Shown here: piece after piece, positions 8,144 to 15,949 of the stretch
Position numbering within the stretch: the first letter of the stretch is position 1
Layout of the letters: every line of letters begins with the position of its first letter
DNA from: Pseudomonas nabeulensis
GTDB lineage: Bacteria; Pseudomonadota; Gammaproteobacteria; Pseudomonadales; Pseudomonadaceae
Reading direction: 5' to 3'
Assembly (NCBI RefSeq): GCF_004682045.1
Contig: NZ_QUZT01000023.1
Location: 1-64,000, forward strand
DNA: 64,000 nt
Notes under the pieces: model-generated
What the model saw: only the letters and a program-made list of their open reading frames with translations
Database searches by the model: none
Told to the model about the DNA's origin: nothing
Program-made: the position numbers and the translations under genes

Positions 8144-8638
8144 TTACTGTGCCTTGGCGACCGGTGTTTCACCCTCAAACCACTTCTGCGCCAACGCCTT
8201 CAATCGCCCATCGGCCTTCACCCGCTGCAACGCCTTGTCCAGACTTGCCTTGAACGCCGGGTTGCCCTTCTGGAACGGAATCACTAACTCCGGCTTCTCG
8301 TTATACGTCTCACTGAAATCGAACCGATCCTTGAGCTGCGCAGTCATAGCGATATGGTTGATGGCCACATCGTACTTGCCGGTTTCCACTCCCGGCAGCA
8401 GGTCGGCGTCATCGGTGGTGATGAACGAGGGGCGCACGTCCATTTCCTTGGCCAGTTGCTCACCGAGTTCGACTTCAAAGCCGGTGAGTTTGTCGCCTTC
8501 CTTGAAGTTGAACGGCGGGGTATTGGCCTCAAGGGCGATGCGCAGTTCGCCACGGTCAAACACATCATCGACCAGTTCGGCATGAGCCAAGGGGCTCATA
8601 AGGGGAAACAGCAGTAACAGGCCAGGCGAAAAGCGCAT
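8144..8638 (-). CDS. Truncated family 3 solute-binding protein
   Basis: 164 residues from the ATG at 8638 (TAGGAG seven bases upstream; a GTG two codons earlier would overlap that site). A signal peptide (about 1-21, ending AHA) is followed by a good family 3 lobe 1: RIALEANTPPFNFKEG, GFEVELGEQLAKEM, YDVAINHIAMT, RFDFSETYN. The protein then jumps from PELVIPFQ to the usual C-terminal helix (GNPAFKASLDKAL...ADGRLKALAQKWF). Most of lobe 2, roughly 80-90 residues, is missing compared with normal 250-residue relatives. No permease or ATPase gene is adjacent. It may be a decayed remnant or a reduced receptor. Confidence 0.75.
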   Translation of the reverse strand: MRFSPGLLLLFPLMSPLAHAELVDDVFDRGELRIALEANTPPFNFKEGDKLTGFEVELGEQLAKEMDVRPSFITTDDADLLPGVETGKYDVAINHIAMTAQLKDRFDFSETYNEKPELVIPFQKGNPAFKASLDKALQRVKADGRLKALAQKWFEGETPVAKAQ

Positions 8639-8772
8639 GGTCACTCCTAGAGAATTTTTATGTGCGAGGCGCCGTTCAGCATCGCTTTGCTATGGTGTTG
8701 AGTGCCTTGGACAGCAATTTGTCGCGAAGTTGTCATAACCCTACAGATTTCACCGAAAAACTGGAGAAGCGA

Positions 8773-9213
8773 ATGAAAGCCCTTTTGTCCCGTGCAACGA
8801 TTGCCAGCTTGCTGCTGGGTGCCTCGATGTTGGCGAATGCCGCCGACCTGCCGCGTACCCCTGCGCCTCAAGGCGCCGAAGTGTTTATCGTCTCGCCCAA
8901 AGACGGCGCAACCGTCGATAAAACCTTCACCGTCAAATTCGGCGTCAAGGGCCTGGACCTTGAGCCCATCGACAAGCAAGTGCCGAACGCCGGCCACCAT
9001 CACCTGCTGGTAGACCGCGATGTGCAGTCGCTCAAGGCCGATGAACCGATCCCGGCCGATGCCACGTCGATCCACTTCGGCAAGGCGCAAACCGAAACCG
9101 AGCTGACCCTGACCCCAGGCAAGCACACCCTGCAACTGGTGGCGGGTGACAACGTTCACCGTCAATTCGAACCGACTGTAGCTTCGAAAGTGATCACGGT
9201 TAACGTTAAGTAA
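8773..9213 (+). CDS. Exported DUF4399 domain-containing protein
   Basis: 146 residues from the ATG at 8773, which has CTGGAGAAGCG upstream; the frame extends further 5-prime but without coding character. The signal peptide (to about residue 23, ending ANA) places it in the periplasm. The body contains PKDGATVDKTFTVKFGVKG and a striking GHHHLLVD motif, then a beta-rich end (LTPGKHTLQLVAGDNVHRQF). This matches DUF4399, which has an Ig-like fold and no settled function; the histidine cluster suggests metal binding, which is inference. A strong terminator lies downstream. Confidence 0.8.
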   Translation: MKALLSRATIASLLLGASMLANAADLPRTPAPQGAEVFIVSPKDGATVDKTFTVKFGVKGLDLEPIDKQVPNAGHHHLLVDRDVQSLKADEPIPADATSIHFGKAQTETELTLTPGKHTLQLVAGDNVHRQFEPTVASKVITVNVK

Positions 9214-9230
9214 GATTTGTTCAGATGCAA

Positions 9231-9258
9231 AAAAGGGAGCCCCGAGGGGCTCCCTTTT
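9231..9258. terminator. Bidirectional rho-independent terminator
   Basis: GGGAGCCCC pairs with GGGGCTCCC and is flanked by an A-run and a T-run, so it works on both strands. It separates the convergent DUF4399 gene and serA. Confidence 0.9.
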
Positions 9259-9277
9259 TCGTGGTGCGCTTGAAACC

Positions 9278-10507
9278 TTAGAACAACACGCGGCTACGAA
9301 TCGTGCCGTTGATGTGCTGCAGCTTCTCTTGCGCCAGGTCCGAGTACTCGGCGTCGACGTCGATCACCACGTAGCCGACCTTCTCGTTGGTCTGCAGGAA
9401 CTGACCGGAGATGTTGATGCCGTTTTCTGCGAAGACCTTGTTGATCTCCATCATCACGCCAGGGATGTTCTGGTGGATGTGCAGCAGACGGTGCTTGCCA
9501 GGGTGAGCCGGCAGGGCCACTTCCGGGAAGTTCACCGACGATACGGAAGTACCGTTGTCGCTGTACTTGACCAGCTTTTCCGACACTTCCAGGCCGATGT
9601 TGGCTTGGGCTTCAGCGGTGGAGCCGCCGATGTGCGGGGTCAGGATCACGTTGTCCAGGCCACGCAGCGGGCTTTCGAAGATGTCGTCGTTGGAGCGAGG
9701 CTCCACCGGGAACACGTCGATTGCGGCGCCGATCAGGTGCTTGTCCTTGATCGCGTCAGCCAGGGCGTCCAGCTCGACCACGGTGCCACGGGCTGCGTTG
9801 ATCAGGATGCCGCCTTTCTTGATGGCGCGGATTTCCTTCTCGCCGATCATCCACTGGGTCTCAGCGGTTTCCGGAACGTGCAGGGTCACGATGTCGGACA
9901 TGCCCAACAGCTCGGTCAGGCTGGCCACTTGCGTGGCGTTGCCCAATGGCAGCTTGGTCAGGGTGTCGTAGAAGAACACCTGCATGCCCAGGCCTTCAGC
10001 CAGTACCGACAGTTGAGTACCGATCGAGCCATAACCGACGATACCCAGCTTCTTGCCGCGGATTTCGAAGGAGTTGGCTGCGCTCTTGATCCAGCCGCCA
10101 CGGTGGCAGGAAGCGTTCTTCTCAGGAATGCCGCGCAACAGCAGGATCGCCTCGGCCAGTACCAGCTCCGCAACGGAACGGGTGTTGGAGTACGGCGCGT
10201 TGAACACCGCGATGCCGCGCTCGCGCGCTGCGTTGAGGTCGACCTGGTTGGTGCCGATGCAGAAACAGCCGACAGCCACGAGTTTCTTGGCGTGGTCGAA
10301 GATCTCTTCGGTCAGCTGAGTGCGGGAGCGAATGCCGATAAAGTGCGCGTCGGCGATCTTTTCCTTGAGTTGGGCTTCCGGCAGAGAACTGGTGATGTAC
10401 TCAATGCTGGTGTACCCGGCGGCTTTCAGAACGTCGACAGCCGATGGGTGGACGCCTTCCAGAAGAAGGAACTTGATCTTGCTCTTATCGAGAGAAGTCT
10501 TGCTCAT
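9278..10507 (-). CDS. serA: D-3-phosphoglycerate dehydrogenase
   Basis: 409 residues, the usual length for gamma-proteobacterial SerA. It oxidises 3-phosphoglycerate to 3-phosphohydroxypyruvate, the first step of serine synthesis, and also reduces 2-oxoglutarate to D-2-hydroxyglutarate. Visible features are the NAD-binding loop GIVGYGSIGTQL, the catalytic-arginine block NAARGTVVEL, the catalytic His in TPHIGGSTAEAQ, and a C-terminal ACT domain (about 335-409: NIPGVMMEINKVFAENGINI) that binds serine for feedback inhibition. It is divergent from the D-2-hydroxyglutarate dehydrogenase gene, whose product removes the by-product. Confidence 0.97.
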   Translation of the reverse strand: MSKTSLDKSKIKFLLLEGVHPSAVDVLKAAGYTSIEYITSSLPEAQLKEKIADAHFIGIRSRTQLTEEIFDHAKKLVAVGCFCIGTNQVDLNAARERGIAVFNAPYSNTRSVAELVLAEAILLLRGIPEKNASCHRGGWIKSAANSFEIRGKKLGIVGYGSIGTQLSVLAEGLGMQVFFYDTLTKLPLGNATQVASLTELLGMSDIVTLHVPETAETQWMIGEKEIRAIKKGGILINAARGTVVELDALADAIKDKHLIGAAIDVFPVEPRSNDDIFESPLRGLDNVILTPHIGGSTAEAQANIGLEVSEKLVKYSDNGTSVSSVNFPEVALPAHPGKHRLLHIHQNIPGVMMEINKVFAENGINISGQFLQTNEKVGYVVIDVDAEYSDLAQEKLQHINGTIRSRVLF

Positions 10508-10623
10508 CTGCGTAAACCTGTATCCCGGAGAAAAATGGCAGGGAATCGGATCGCTTAAGCTGACCCGGACGGCAGGAAAGCCGTCACCGCAGAAACGCCC
10601 TTGGGCTCTGTCCTGCGGGGGCG

Positions 10624-10637
10624 GTATGCTAGCATAC
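10624..10637. promoter_or_regulatory. 14-bp palindrome in the serA / D2HGDH divergent promoter region
   Basis: GTATGCTAGCATAC is a perfect palindrome in a 205-bp intergenic region. It contains TATGCT in both directions, so it may hold two overlapping -10 boxes or be a regulator operator. GC-rich flanks extend the symmetry imperfectly. Confidence 0.5.
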
Positions 10638-10712
10638 GCGCCCCGCTAAACACTCATTCCTGCGACGTGAAGCGTTCTCAGGATGACCATGAATTGTTCG
10701 AGAGTTCTGTCG

Positions 10713-12107
10713 ATGACCCATCCTGCCCTGATTGATGAGCTAAAGACCCTGGTTGAGCCCGGCAAAGTGCTGACCGATGCAGACTCCCTGGAGGCTTACG
10801 GCAAGGATTGGACCAAGCACTTCGCACCGGCGCCGACCGCCATCGTCTTCCCCAAGACCATTGAGCAGGTCCAGGCCATTGTGCGCTGGGCCAATGCACA
10901 CAAGGTGGCGCTGGTGCCATCGGGCGGGCGTACCGGCCTGTCGGCGGCTGCCGTGGCGGCCAATGGCGAAGTGGTTGTGTCGTTCGACTATATGAACCAG
11001 ATCCTCGACGTGAACCTCACCGACCGCACCGCCGTGTGCCAGCCGGGCGTGGTCACCAAGCAATTGCAGAACGTCGCCGAAGAAAAAGGCCTGTACTACC
11101 CGGTGGACTTCGCCTCGTCCGGTTCCAGCCAGATTGGCGGCAATATCGGCACCAATGCCGGCGGGATCAAGGTGATTCGCTACGGTATGACCCGCAACTG
11201 GGTGGCCGGCATGAAAGTCGTCACCGGCAAGGGTGACGTACTGGAGCTGAACCGCGATCTGATCAAGAACGCCACCGGCTATGACATGCGCCAGCTGTTT
11301 ATTGGCGCTGAAGGCACCCTGGGCTTTGTGGTCGAAGCCACCATGCGTCTGGACCGTGCGCCGAAAAACCTCACCGCCATGGTACTCGGCACCACCGATT
11401 TCGACTCGATCATGCCGGTATTGCACGCGTTCCAGAGCAAACTGGACCTGACTGCCTTCGAATTCTTCTCCGACAAGGCCCTGGCCAAAGTCCTCGGCCG
11501 TGGCGATGTGCCGGCGCCGTTCGAAACCGACTGCCCGTTCTATGCGCTGCTGGAATTCGAAGCCACCACCGAAGAAGTCGCCAACCACGCGCTGGAAACC
11601 TTCGAACACTGCGTGGAACAGGGCTGGGTGCTGGATGGCGTGATGAGCCAGAGCGAAACCCAGCTGCATAACCTGTGGAAACTGCGCGAGTACATCTCCG
11701 AGACCATTTCCCACTGGACGCCGTACAAGAACGATATCTCGGTCACCGTCTCCAAAGTGCCGGCATTCCTCAAGGAAATTGACGCGATCGTCGGCGAACA
11801 CTACCCAGACTTCGAAATCGTCTGGTTCGGCCATATCGGCGACGGCAACCTGCATTTGAACATCCTCAAGCCGGAAAACCTTAGCAAGGATGAGTTCTTC
11901 GCCAAGTGCGCCACCGTGAACAAGTGGGTGTTTGAAACCGTCGAGAAGTACAACGGTTCGATCTCCGCCGAACACGGCGTGGGCATGACCAAGCGCGACT
12001 ACCTGACCTACAGCCGCTCGCCCGCTGAAATCGAATACATGAAGGCCGTCAAAGCGGTGTTCGACCCGAACGGGATCATGAACCCTGGCAAGATCTTCGC
12101 TGTTTAA
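10713..12107 (+). CDS. D-2-hydroxyglutarate dehydrogenase (FAD-binding)
   Basis: 464 residues from the ATG at 10713; ten extra N-terminal codons in the open frame are unlikely. The N-terminal FAD_binding_4 domain shows PSGGRTGLSAAAV and SSQIGGNIGTNAGGIKVIRY. The C-terminal FAD-oxidase domain shows the metal and substrate motif GHIGDGNLHLN and EHGVGMTKRD. It oxidises D-2-hydroxyglutarate to 2-oxoglutarate, passing electrons to the respiratory chain via electron-transfer flavoprotein. In Pseudomonas this enzyme is known to be coupled to SerA, making serine synthesis favourable. The divergent position next to serA supports the assignment over a generic lactate or glycolate oxidase. Confidence 0.9.
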   Translation: MTHPALIDELKTLVEPGKVLTDADSLEAYGKDWTKHFAPAPTAIVFPKTIEQVQAIVRWANAHKVALVPSGGRTGLSAAAVAANGEVVVSFDYMNQILDVNLTDRTAVCQPGVVTKQLQNVAEEKGLYYPVDFASSGSSQIGGNIGTNAGGIKVIRYGMTRNWVAGMKVVTGKGDVLELNRDLIKNATGYDMRQLFIGAEGTLGFVVEATMRLDRAPKNLTAMVLGTTDFDSIMPVLHAFQSKLDLTAFEFFSDKALAKVLGRGDVPAPFETDCPFYALLEFEATTEEVANHALETFEHCVEQGWVLDGVMSQSETQLHNLWKLREYISETISHWTPYKNDISVTVSKVPAFLKEIDAIVGEHYPDFEIVWFGHIGDGNLHLNILKPENLSKDEFFAKCATVNKWVFETVEKYNGSISAEHGVGMTKRDYLTYSRSPAEIEYMKAVKAVFDPNGIMNPGKIFAV

Positions 12108-12128
12108 TCGCCCCTGAGGAGTCGTTCC

Positions 12129-12794
12129 ATGAGCTACCAGCACAAGTATGTCGACGGCACCAACATCCACTTTCCTGTGGGAAAAGTGGTGTGTATTGGG
12201 CGTAACTACGCCGAACACGCCAAGGAACTGGACAATCCGGTGCCGACCGAGCCGTTGTTGTTCATCAAGCCGGGCAGCTGCGTGGTGCCGTTGGAAGGTG
12301 GGTTTGCCATCCCGACCGAGCGCGGCTCGGTGCACTACGAGGCGGAGATCGCGGTATTGATCGGCAAGCCCCTGTCGACCAAACCCAGCCGTGAAGAAGT
12401 ACTGGACGCCATCTCCGGCTTCGCCCCGGCCCTGGACCTGACCTTGCGCGACAAGCAAGCCGAGCTGAAAGCCAAGGGCCTGCCGTGGGAAATCGCCAAG
12501 TGCTTCGACGGCGCGGCGGTAATCGCCCCATTCGTGGTGGGCAGCACCTTCCCGGACCTGACCGACATCGGCATCCGCCTGACCATCAATGGTGAAGTGC
12601 GTCAGGACGGCAACAGCTCGCAGATGCTCAACCCGATCATCCCGATGATCCAGCACATGGCGGGCTGCTTCTCGCTGCAGGCCGGTGATGTGATCCTCAC
12701 CGGCACCCCGGCTGGCGTGGGCCCGCTGAATGTGGGGGATGAGTTGGTGTTGGAGTTGACGGGCGTTAACCGCTTCGAAAGCCAGGTTCGCTGA
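12129..12794 (+). CDS. Fumarylacetoacetate hydrolase family protein
   Basis: 221 residues, the size of the compact FAH-domain group (YcgM or FAHD1-like), which act as acylpyruvate hydrolases or oxaloacetate decarboxylases. Motifs are CIGRNYAEHAKEL, FIKPGSCVVP, the metal-binding HYEAEIAVLIGK, and ILTGTPAGVGPL near the end. It lies 21 bp after the D2HGDH gene with a GAGGAGT ribosome site, so the two are very likely one operon. A joint role in clearing 2-oxo or 2-hydroxy acids is inference. A REPIN follows its stop. Confidence 0.9.
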   Translation: MSYQHKYVDGTNIHFPVGKVVCIGRNYAEHAKELDNPVPTEPLLFIKPGSCVVPLEGGFAIPTERGSVHYEAEIAVLIGKPLSTKPSREEVLDAISGFAPALDLTLRDKQAELKAKGLPWEIAKCFDGAAVIAPFVVGSTFPDLTDIGIRLTINGEVRQDGNSSQMLNPIIPMIQHMAGCFSLQAGDVILTGTPAGVGPLNVGDELVLELTGVNRFESQVR

Positions 12795-12818
12795 CTTTCT
12801 GACCCATGAGGTCAAAAA

Positions 12819-12908
12819 TGTGGGAGGGGGCTTGCCCCCGATGGCGGTGCATCAGTACCAGATGGGTTGGCTGACACACTGTAATCGGGGGCAAGCCCCC
12901 TCCCACAT
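12819..12908. repeat. REPIN, group I
   Basis: Standard facing arms (TGTGGGAGGGGGCTTGCCCC and inverse) with a spacer containing a partial inner dyad. It follows the FAH-family gene and precedes the first SdiA-regulated-like gene. Confidence 0.9.
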
Positions 12909-13043
12909 TGGTTTGTGTTGACTCATAAGATGCTGCTCTTTGCATTTTTTTCACACCCCATCCGGATAATCCTCTCCCTCCTGCGCGCAGCCCTTTGGAT
13001 CCTGTGCTATCACCTAACGCTGACTTTCCGGAAAAAGCGCCCC

Positions 13044-13970
13044 ATGGCCGTGACCCTGCCGAGCAGTACCCCCAAGCCGCGTTCCCGTTTTGCCTTGCGC
13101 TGGTATTCCTGGCTGTTGCTGGCTGGAGTCATTTCCTATGGCCTCGCCTGGGCCATGCACTGGGATGATCGTGGCATCTTGTGGGTGTTGGAGCGCTTCG
13201 AAACGCCGGCCGAGCGTCAGCAGAGCGTGTGGCTGCCGGACTACCATGCAGTCATCGACGCCAAGCTGTTGCCGGGCATGGAGAAGGACGAAGCCTCCGA
13301 CGTTTCCTATAACCCACAGACCAAAACCCTGTTTTCGGTGATGGGCAAGAACCCGTTCCTCGTCGAGTTGAGCCTGCAAGGCGATGTGCTGCGCAAAATG
13401 CCGCTGAACGGCTGGAGCAACCCAGAAGGCGTGACCGTGCTGGAAAACGGTCTGTTGGCCGTAGTCGATGAGCGCGAACACATCCTGACCATCGTCAAGG
13501 TCGACGCCACCACCACTCAACTGAACAAAGCCGATTTCCCCAGCTATGACCTGGGACCGTCGAAGAACCAGAACAAAGCCTTTGAGGGCGTCACCTGGGA
13601 CAAGCGCAACCAGCAGATCATTCTCGGCGAAGAACGCCCGCCAGCCTTGTTCACCTGGAAAAGCGACGGCAGCCAGACCCTCGTAGGCGACAAGCAGAAG
13701 CTGGCCAGCACCGAACTGGACATGCGCAACCTCTCGGCCCTGGCGGTTGACCCGCGCACCGGTCACCTGTTGGTGCTGTCTGCCGACTCCCACCTGCTGC
13801 TGGAACTGGACGAAAAGGGCGAGCAAGTCAGCTTCATGACCCTGCTCGGTGGCTTCAATGGGCTCAAGGACACCATTCCCCGCGCCGAAGGCGTGACCAT
13901 GGACGAGAACGGCACCCTGTACATCGTCAGCGAGCCGAATCTGTTCTATCGTTTTGAGAAGCAGAAATAG
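13044..13970 (+). CDS. SdiA-regulated domain-containing protein, copy 1
   Basis: 308 residues from the ATG at 13044 (GGAAAAAGCG upstream); the longer reading from 12915 would run out of the REPIN flank. One membrane segment near residues 22-38 (WYSWLLLAGVISYGLAWAM) anchors a periplasmic beta-propeller-like domain with repeats such as VSYNPQTKTLFSVMGKNPFL, NPEGVTVLENGLLAVVDER and LSALAVDPRTGHLLVLS, closing with RAEGVTMDENGTLYIVSEPN. This matches the SdiA-regulated (YjiK-like) family, of unknown function. A paralogue follows immediately. Confidence 0.82.
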   Translation: MAVTLPSSTPKPRSRFALRWYSWLLLAGVISYGLAWAMHWDDRGILWVLERFETPAERQQSVWLPDYHAVIDAKLLPGMEKDEASDVSYNPQTKTLFSVMGKNPFLVELSLQGDVLRKMPLNGWSNPEGVTVLENGLLAVVDEREHILTIVKVDATTTQLNKADFPSYDLGPSKNQNKAFEGVTWDKRNQQIILGEERPPALFTWKSDGSQTLVGDKQKLASTELDMRNLSALAVDPRTGHLLVLSADSHLLLELDEKGEQVSFMTLLGGFNGLKDTIPRAEGVTMDENGTLYIVSEPNLFYRFEKQK

Positions 13971-14090
13971 CACACCGGTTACGTCGGATAGTTCTCTAAG
14001 AGCGGCATTCGCCACACATCAAGGTGCGTTTAAGTTTAAATTCAGACGGGCGTGATATTCCTTCGCCACTTTTTCCTTTGAGCCCGTCTG

Positions 14091-15005
14091 ATGCGTCGAT
14101 TTGCCCGCCCCAAACCCGTTCTATTCACACTTGCATTGATCGCCCTGATCAGTGCCGGGGCCGTTGCGCAGCATTTTCGGCTATTCGAACGCGCCTGGTT
14201 CAATTTCCAGGCGTGGCGCCAGCCGACGGATGAGCGCTCCATTGGCCTGGGCGATTACCGAGTGACCCTTGAGGCCAAGGTTATTGAGGGGCTGAACGAT
14301 GATGTCTCGGCCCTCACCTACGACCCGGTGCGCAAAAGCCTGTTTACCGTCACCAATAAAAACCCCGAATTGATCGAATTGTCCCTTGAGGGCGATATCC
14401 TGCGGCGTATTCCCCTGGTGGGGTTTGGCGATGCCGAAGCCGTCGAATTCATCAGCGACAACATCTATGTGATCAGTGACGAGCGCCAGCAGCGGCTGAT
14501 CAAGGTGCATGTCGACGACAACACCCAATTCCTTGATGCCGCTGATGCGGAGCAGATGACCCTGGGCCTGCATGTCGGTGGCAATAAAGGCTTTGAAGGC
14601 CTGGCCTATGACTCGGCGGGCAAGCGCCTCTTCGTTGCCAAGGAGCGCGACCCGATGCTGATCTATGAGGTCCATGGGTTTCCCCATTTCAAACCGGAAA
14701 AAACCTACTCGGTGCACGTGATCAACAACCCCAGGCGCGATGCCGGATTGTTTGTGCGGGACCTGTCGAGCCTGCAATACGACGAGCGTAGCGGCCACTT
14801 GCTGGCGCTGTCGGATGAGTCGTTTCTGGTGTTGGAGCTGGATATCGATGGTCGGCCGTTGAGCAGTTTGTCATTGCTCAAAGGGCGTCATGGCCTGAAG
14901 AAGCGAGTGCCGCAGGCGGAGGGGATTGCGATGGATGACGATGGCACCCTGTACCTGACCAGTGAGCCGAACCTGTTTTATGTCTTCAAGAAGCCCAATC
15001 TTTGA
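14091..15005 (+). CDS. SdiA-regulated domain-containing protein, copy 2
   Basis: 304 residues with an N-terminal membrane segment (VLFTLALIALISAGAVAQHF). It aligns along its length with the preceding gene: NKNPELIELSLEGDILRRIP against GKNPFLVELSLQGDVLRKMP, and QAEGIAMDDDGTLYLTSEPN against RAEGVTMDENGTLYIVSEPN. The two are clearly tandem duplicates that have diverged. Same predicted topology, with a periplasmic propeller domain. It starts 120 bp after copy 1, a gap with no obvious terminator, so co-transcription is possible. Function unknown. Confidence 0.82.
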   Translation: MRRFARPKPVLFTLALIALISAGAVAQHFRLFERAWFNFQAWRQPTDERSIGLGDYRVTLEAKVIEGLNDDVSALTYDPVRKSLFTVTNKNPELIELSLEGDILRRIPLVGFGDAEAVEFISDNIYVISDERQQRLIKVHVDDNTQFLDAADAEQMTLGLHVGGNKGFEGLAYDSAGKRLFVAKERDPMLIYEVHGFPHFKPEKTYSVHVINNPRRDAGLFVRDLSSLQYDERSGHLLALSDESFLVLELDIDGRPLSSLSLLKGRHGLKKRVPQAEGIAMDDDGTLYLTSEPNLFYVFKKPNL

Positions 15006-15022
15006 AAACACTGTAGTACCCA

Positions 15023-15111
15023 TGTGGGAGGGGGCTTGCCCCCGATAGCGGTGTGCCAGTCACTCATAAGTTAACTGACACTCCCTCATCGGGGGCAAGC
15101 CCCCTCCCACA
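15023..15111. repeat. REPIN, group I
   Basis: Standard facing group I arms with an inner spacer around TCACTCATAAGTTAACTGAC. It lies between the convergent SdiA-regulated copy 2 and rpiA genes. Confidence 0.9.
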
Positions 15112-15139
15112 CAAGTCTGCTGCAACTTGGGAATTTGCG

Positions 15140-15811
15140 TCAGGCTTTGAGGGTTTTCACGCCTTCCGGGGTGCCCAGCAGCAACACATCCGCCGGACGC
15201 GCCGCGAACAGACCATTGGTCACCACACCCACGATGGCATTGATCTGAGTCTCAAGCTCCACCGGGTTGGTGATCTGCATATTGAACACATCCAGAATGA
15301 TGTTGCCGTTATCGGTCAACACACCTTCACGGTAAACCGGGTCGCCGCCCAGTTTTACCAGCTCGCGGGCCACGTGGCTGCGGGCCATCGGGATTACTTC
15401 CACCGGCAGCGGGAAGGCGCCGAGTACCGGCACCAGCTTGCTGGCGTCGGCGATGCAGATGAAGGTCTTGGCCACGGCCGCGACGATCTTCTCGCGGGTC
15501 AGGGCCGCGCCGCCGCCTTTGATCAGGTTCAGGTGCGCGTCGCTTTCATCGGCGCCGTCGACATAGAACTCCAGGTCGCTCACGGTATTGAGCTCGTACA
15601 CCGGAATGCCATGGCCTTTCAGGCGTGCGGCGGTGGCTTCGGAGCTGGCCACGGCGCCGTCGAACGCGCCTTTGTGTTGAGCCAGCGCATCGATAAAACA
15701 GTTGGCAGTGGAGCCGGTGCCGACACCGACGATGCTCTTGTCGTCGAGTTTGGGAAGGATTAAATCGACGGCGGCCTGGGCCACTGCCTGTTTGAGTTGA
15801 TCCTGGGTCAT
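15140..15811 (-). CDS. rpiA: Ribose-5-phosphate isomerase A
   Basis: 223 residues from the ATG at 15811; an 18-codon longer reading is not supported. It interconverts ribose-5-phosphate and ribulose-5-phosphate in the pentose phosphate pathway. Diagnostic motifs are [15 protein letters not shown] (phosphate loop), [10 protein letters not shown] (catalytic Asp region), [13 protein letters not shown] (catalytic Lys region) and GVVTNGLFA near the C-terminus. It is divergent from ilvA across 138 bp, an arrangement shared with other pseudomonads. Confidence 0.97.
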   Translation of the reverse strand: MTQDQLKQAVAQAAVDLILPKLDDKSIVGVGTGSTANCFIDALAQHKGAFDGAVASSEATAARLKGHGIPVYELNTVSDLEFYVDGADESDAHLNLIKGGGAALTREKIVAAVAKTFICIADASKLVPVLGAFPLPVEVIPMARSHVARELVKLGGDPVYREGVLTDNGNIILDVFNMQITNPVELETQINAIVGVVTNGLFAARPADVLLLGTPEGVKTLKA

Positions 15812-15949
15812 GCGGGCTCCGGAACGGGCGGGGAGTTGGGAAGGGGCGCGAGTATAACCCAACAAAACCTCTGGATTCGTGTGGTCGCCCGGCCAAAAGC
15901 CGGGTTAGACTCCTTGGCCCTGCCAAACCGTGAAAGTAGAAGCCCGCCG

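Noticed and set aside
10740..12815. A 691-codon open frame on the minus strand
   Set aside because: Antisense to the D-2-hydroxyglutarate dehydrogenase and FAH-family genes, both with strong motifs; the antisense product is Gly/His/Val-rich with no domain.
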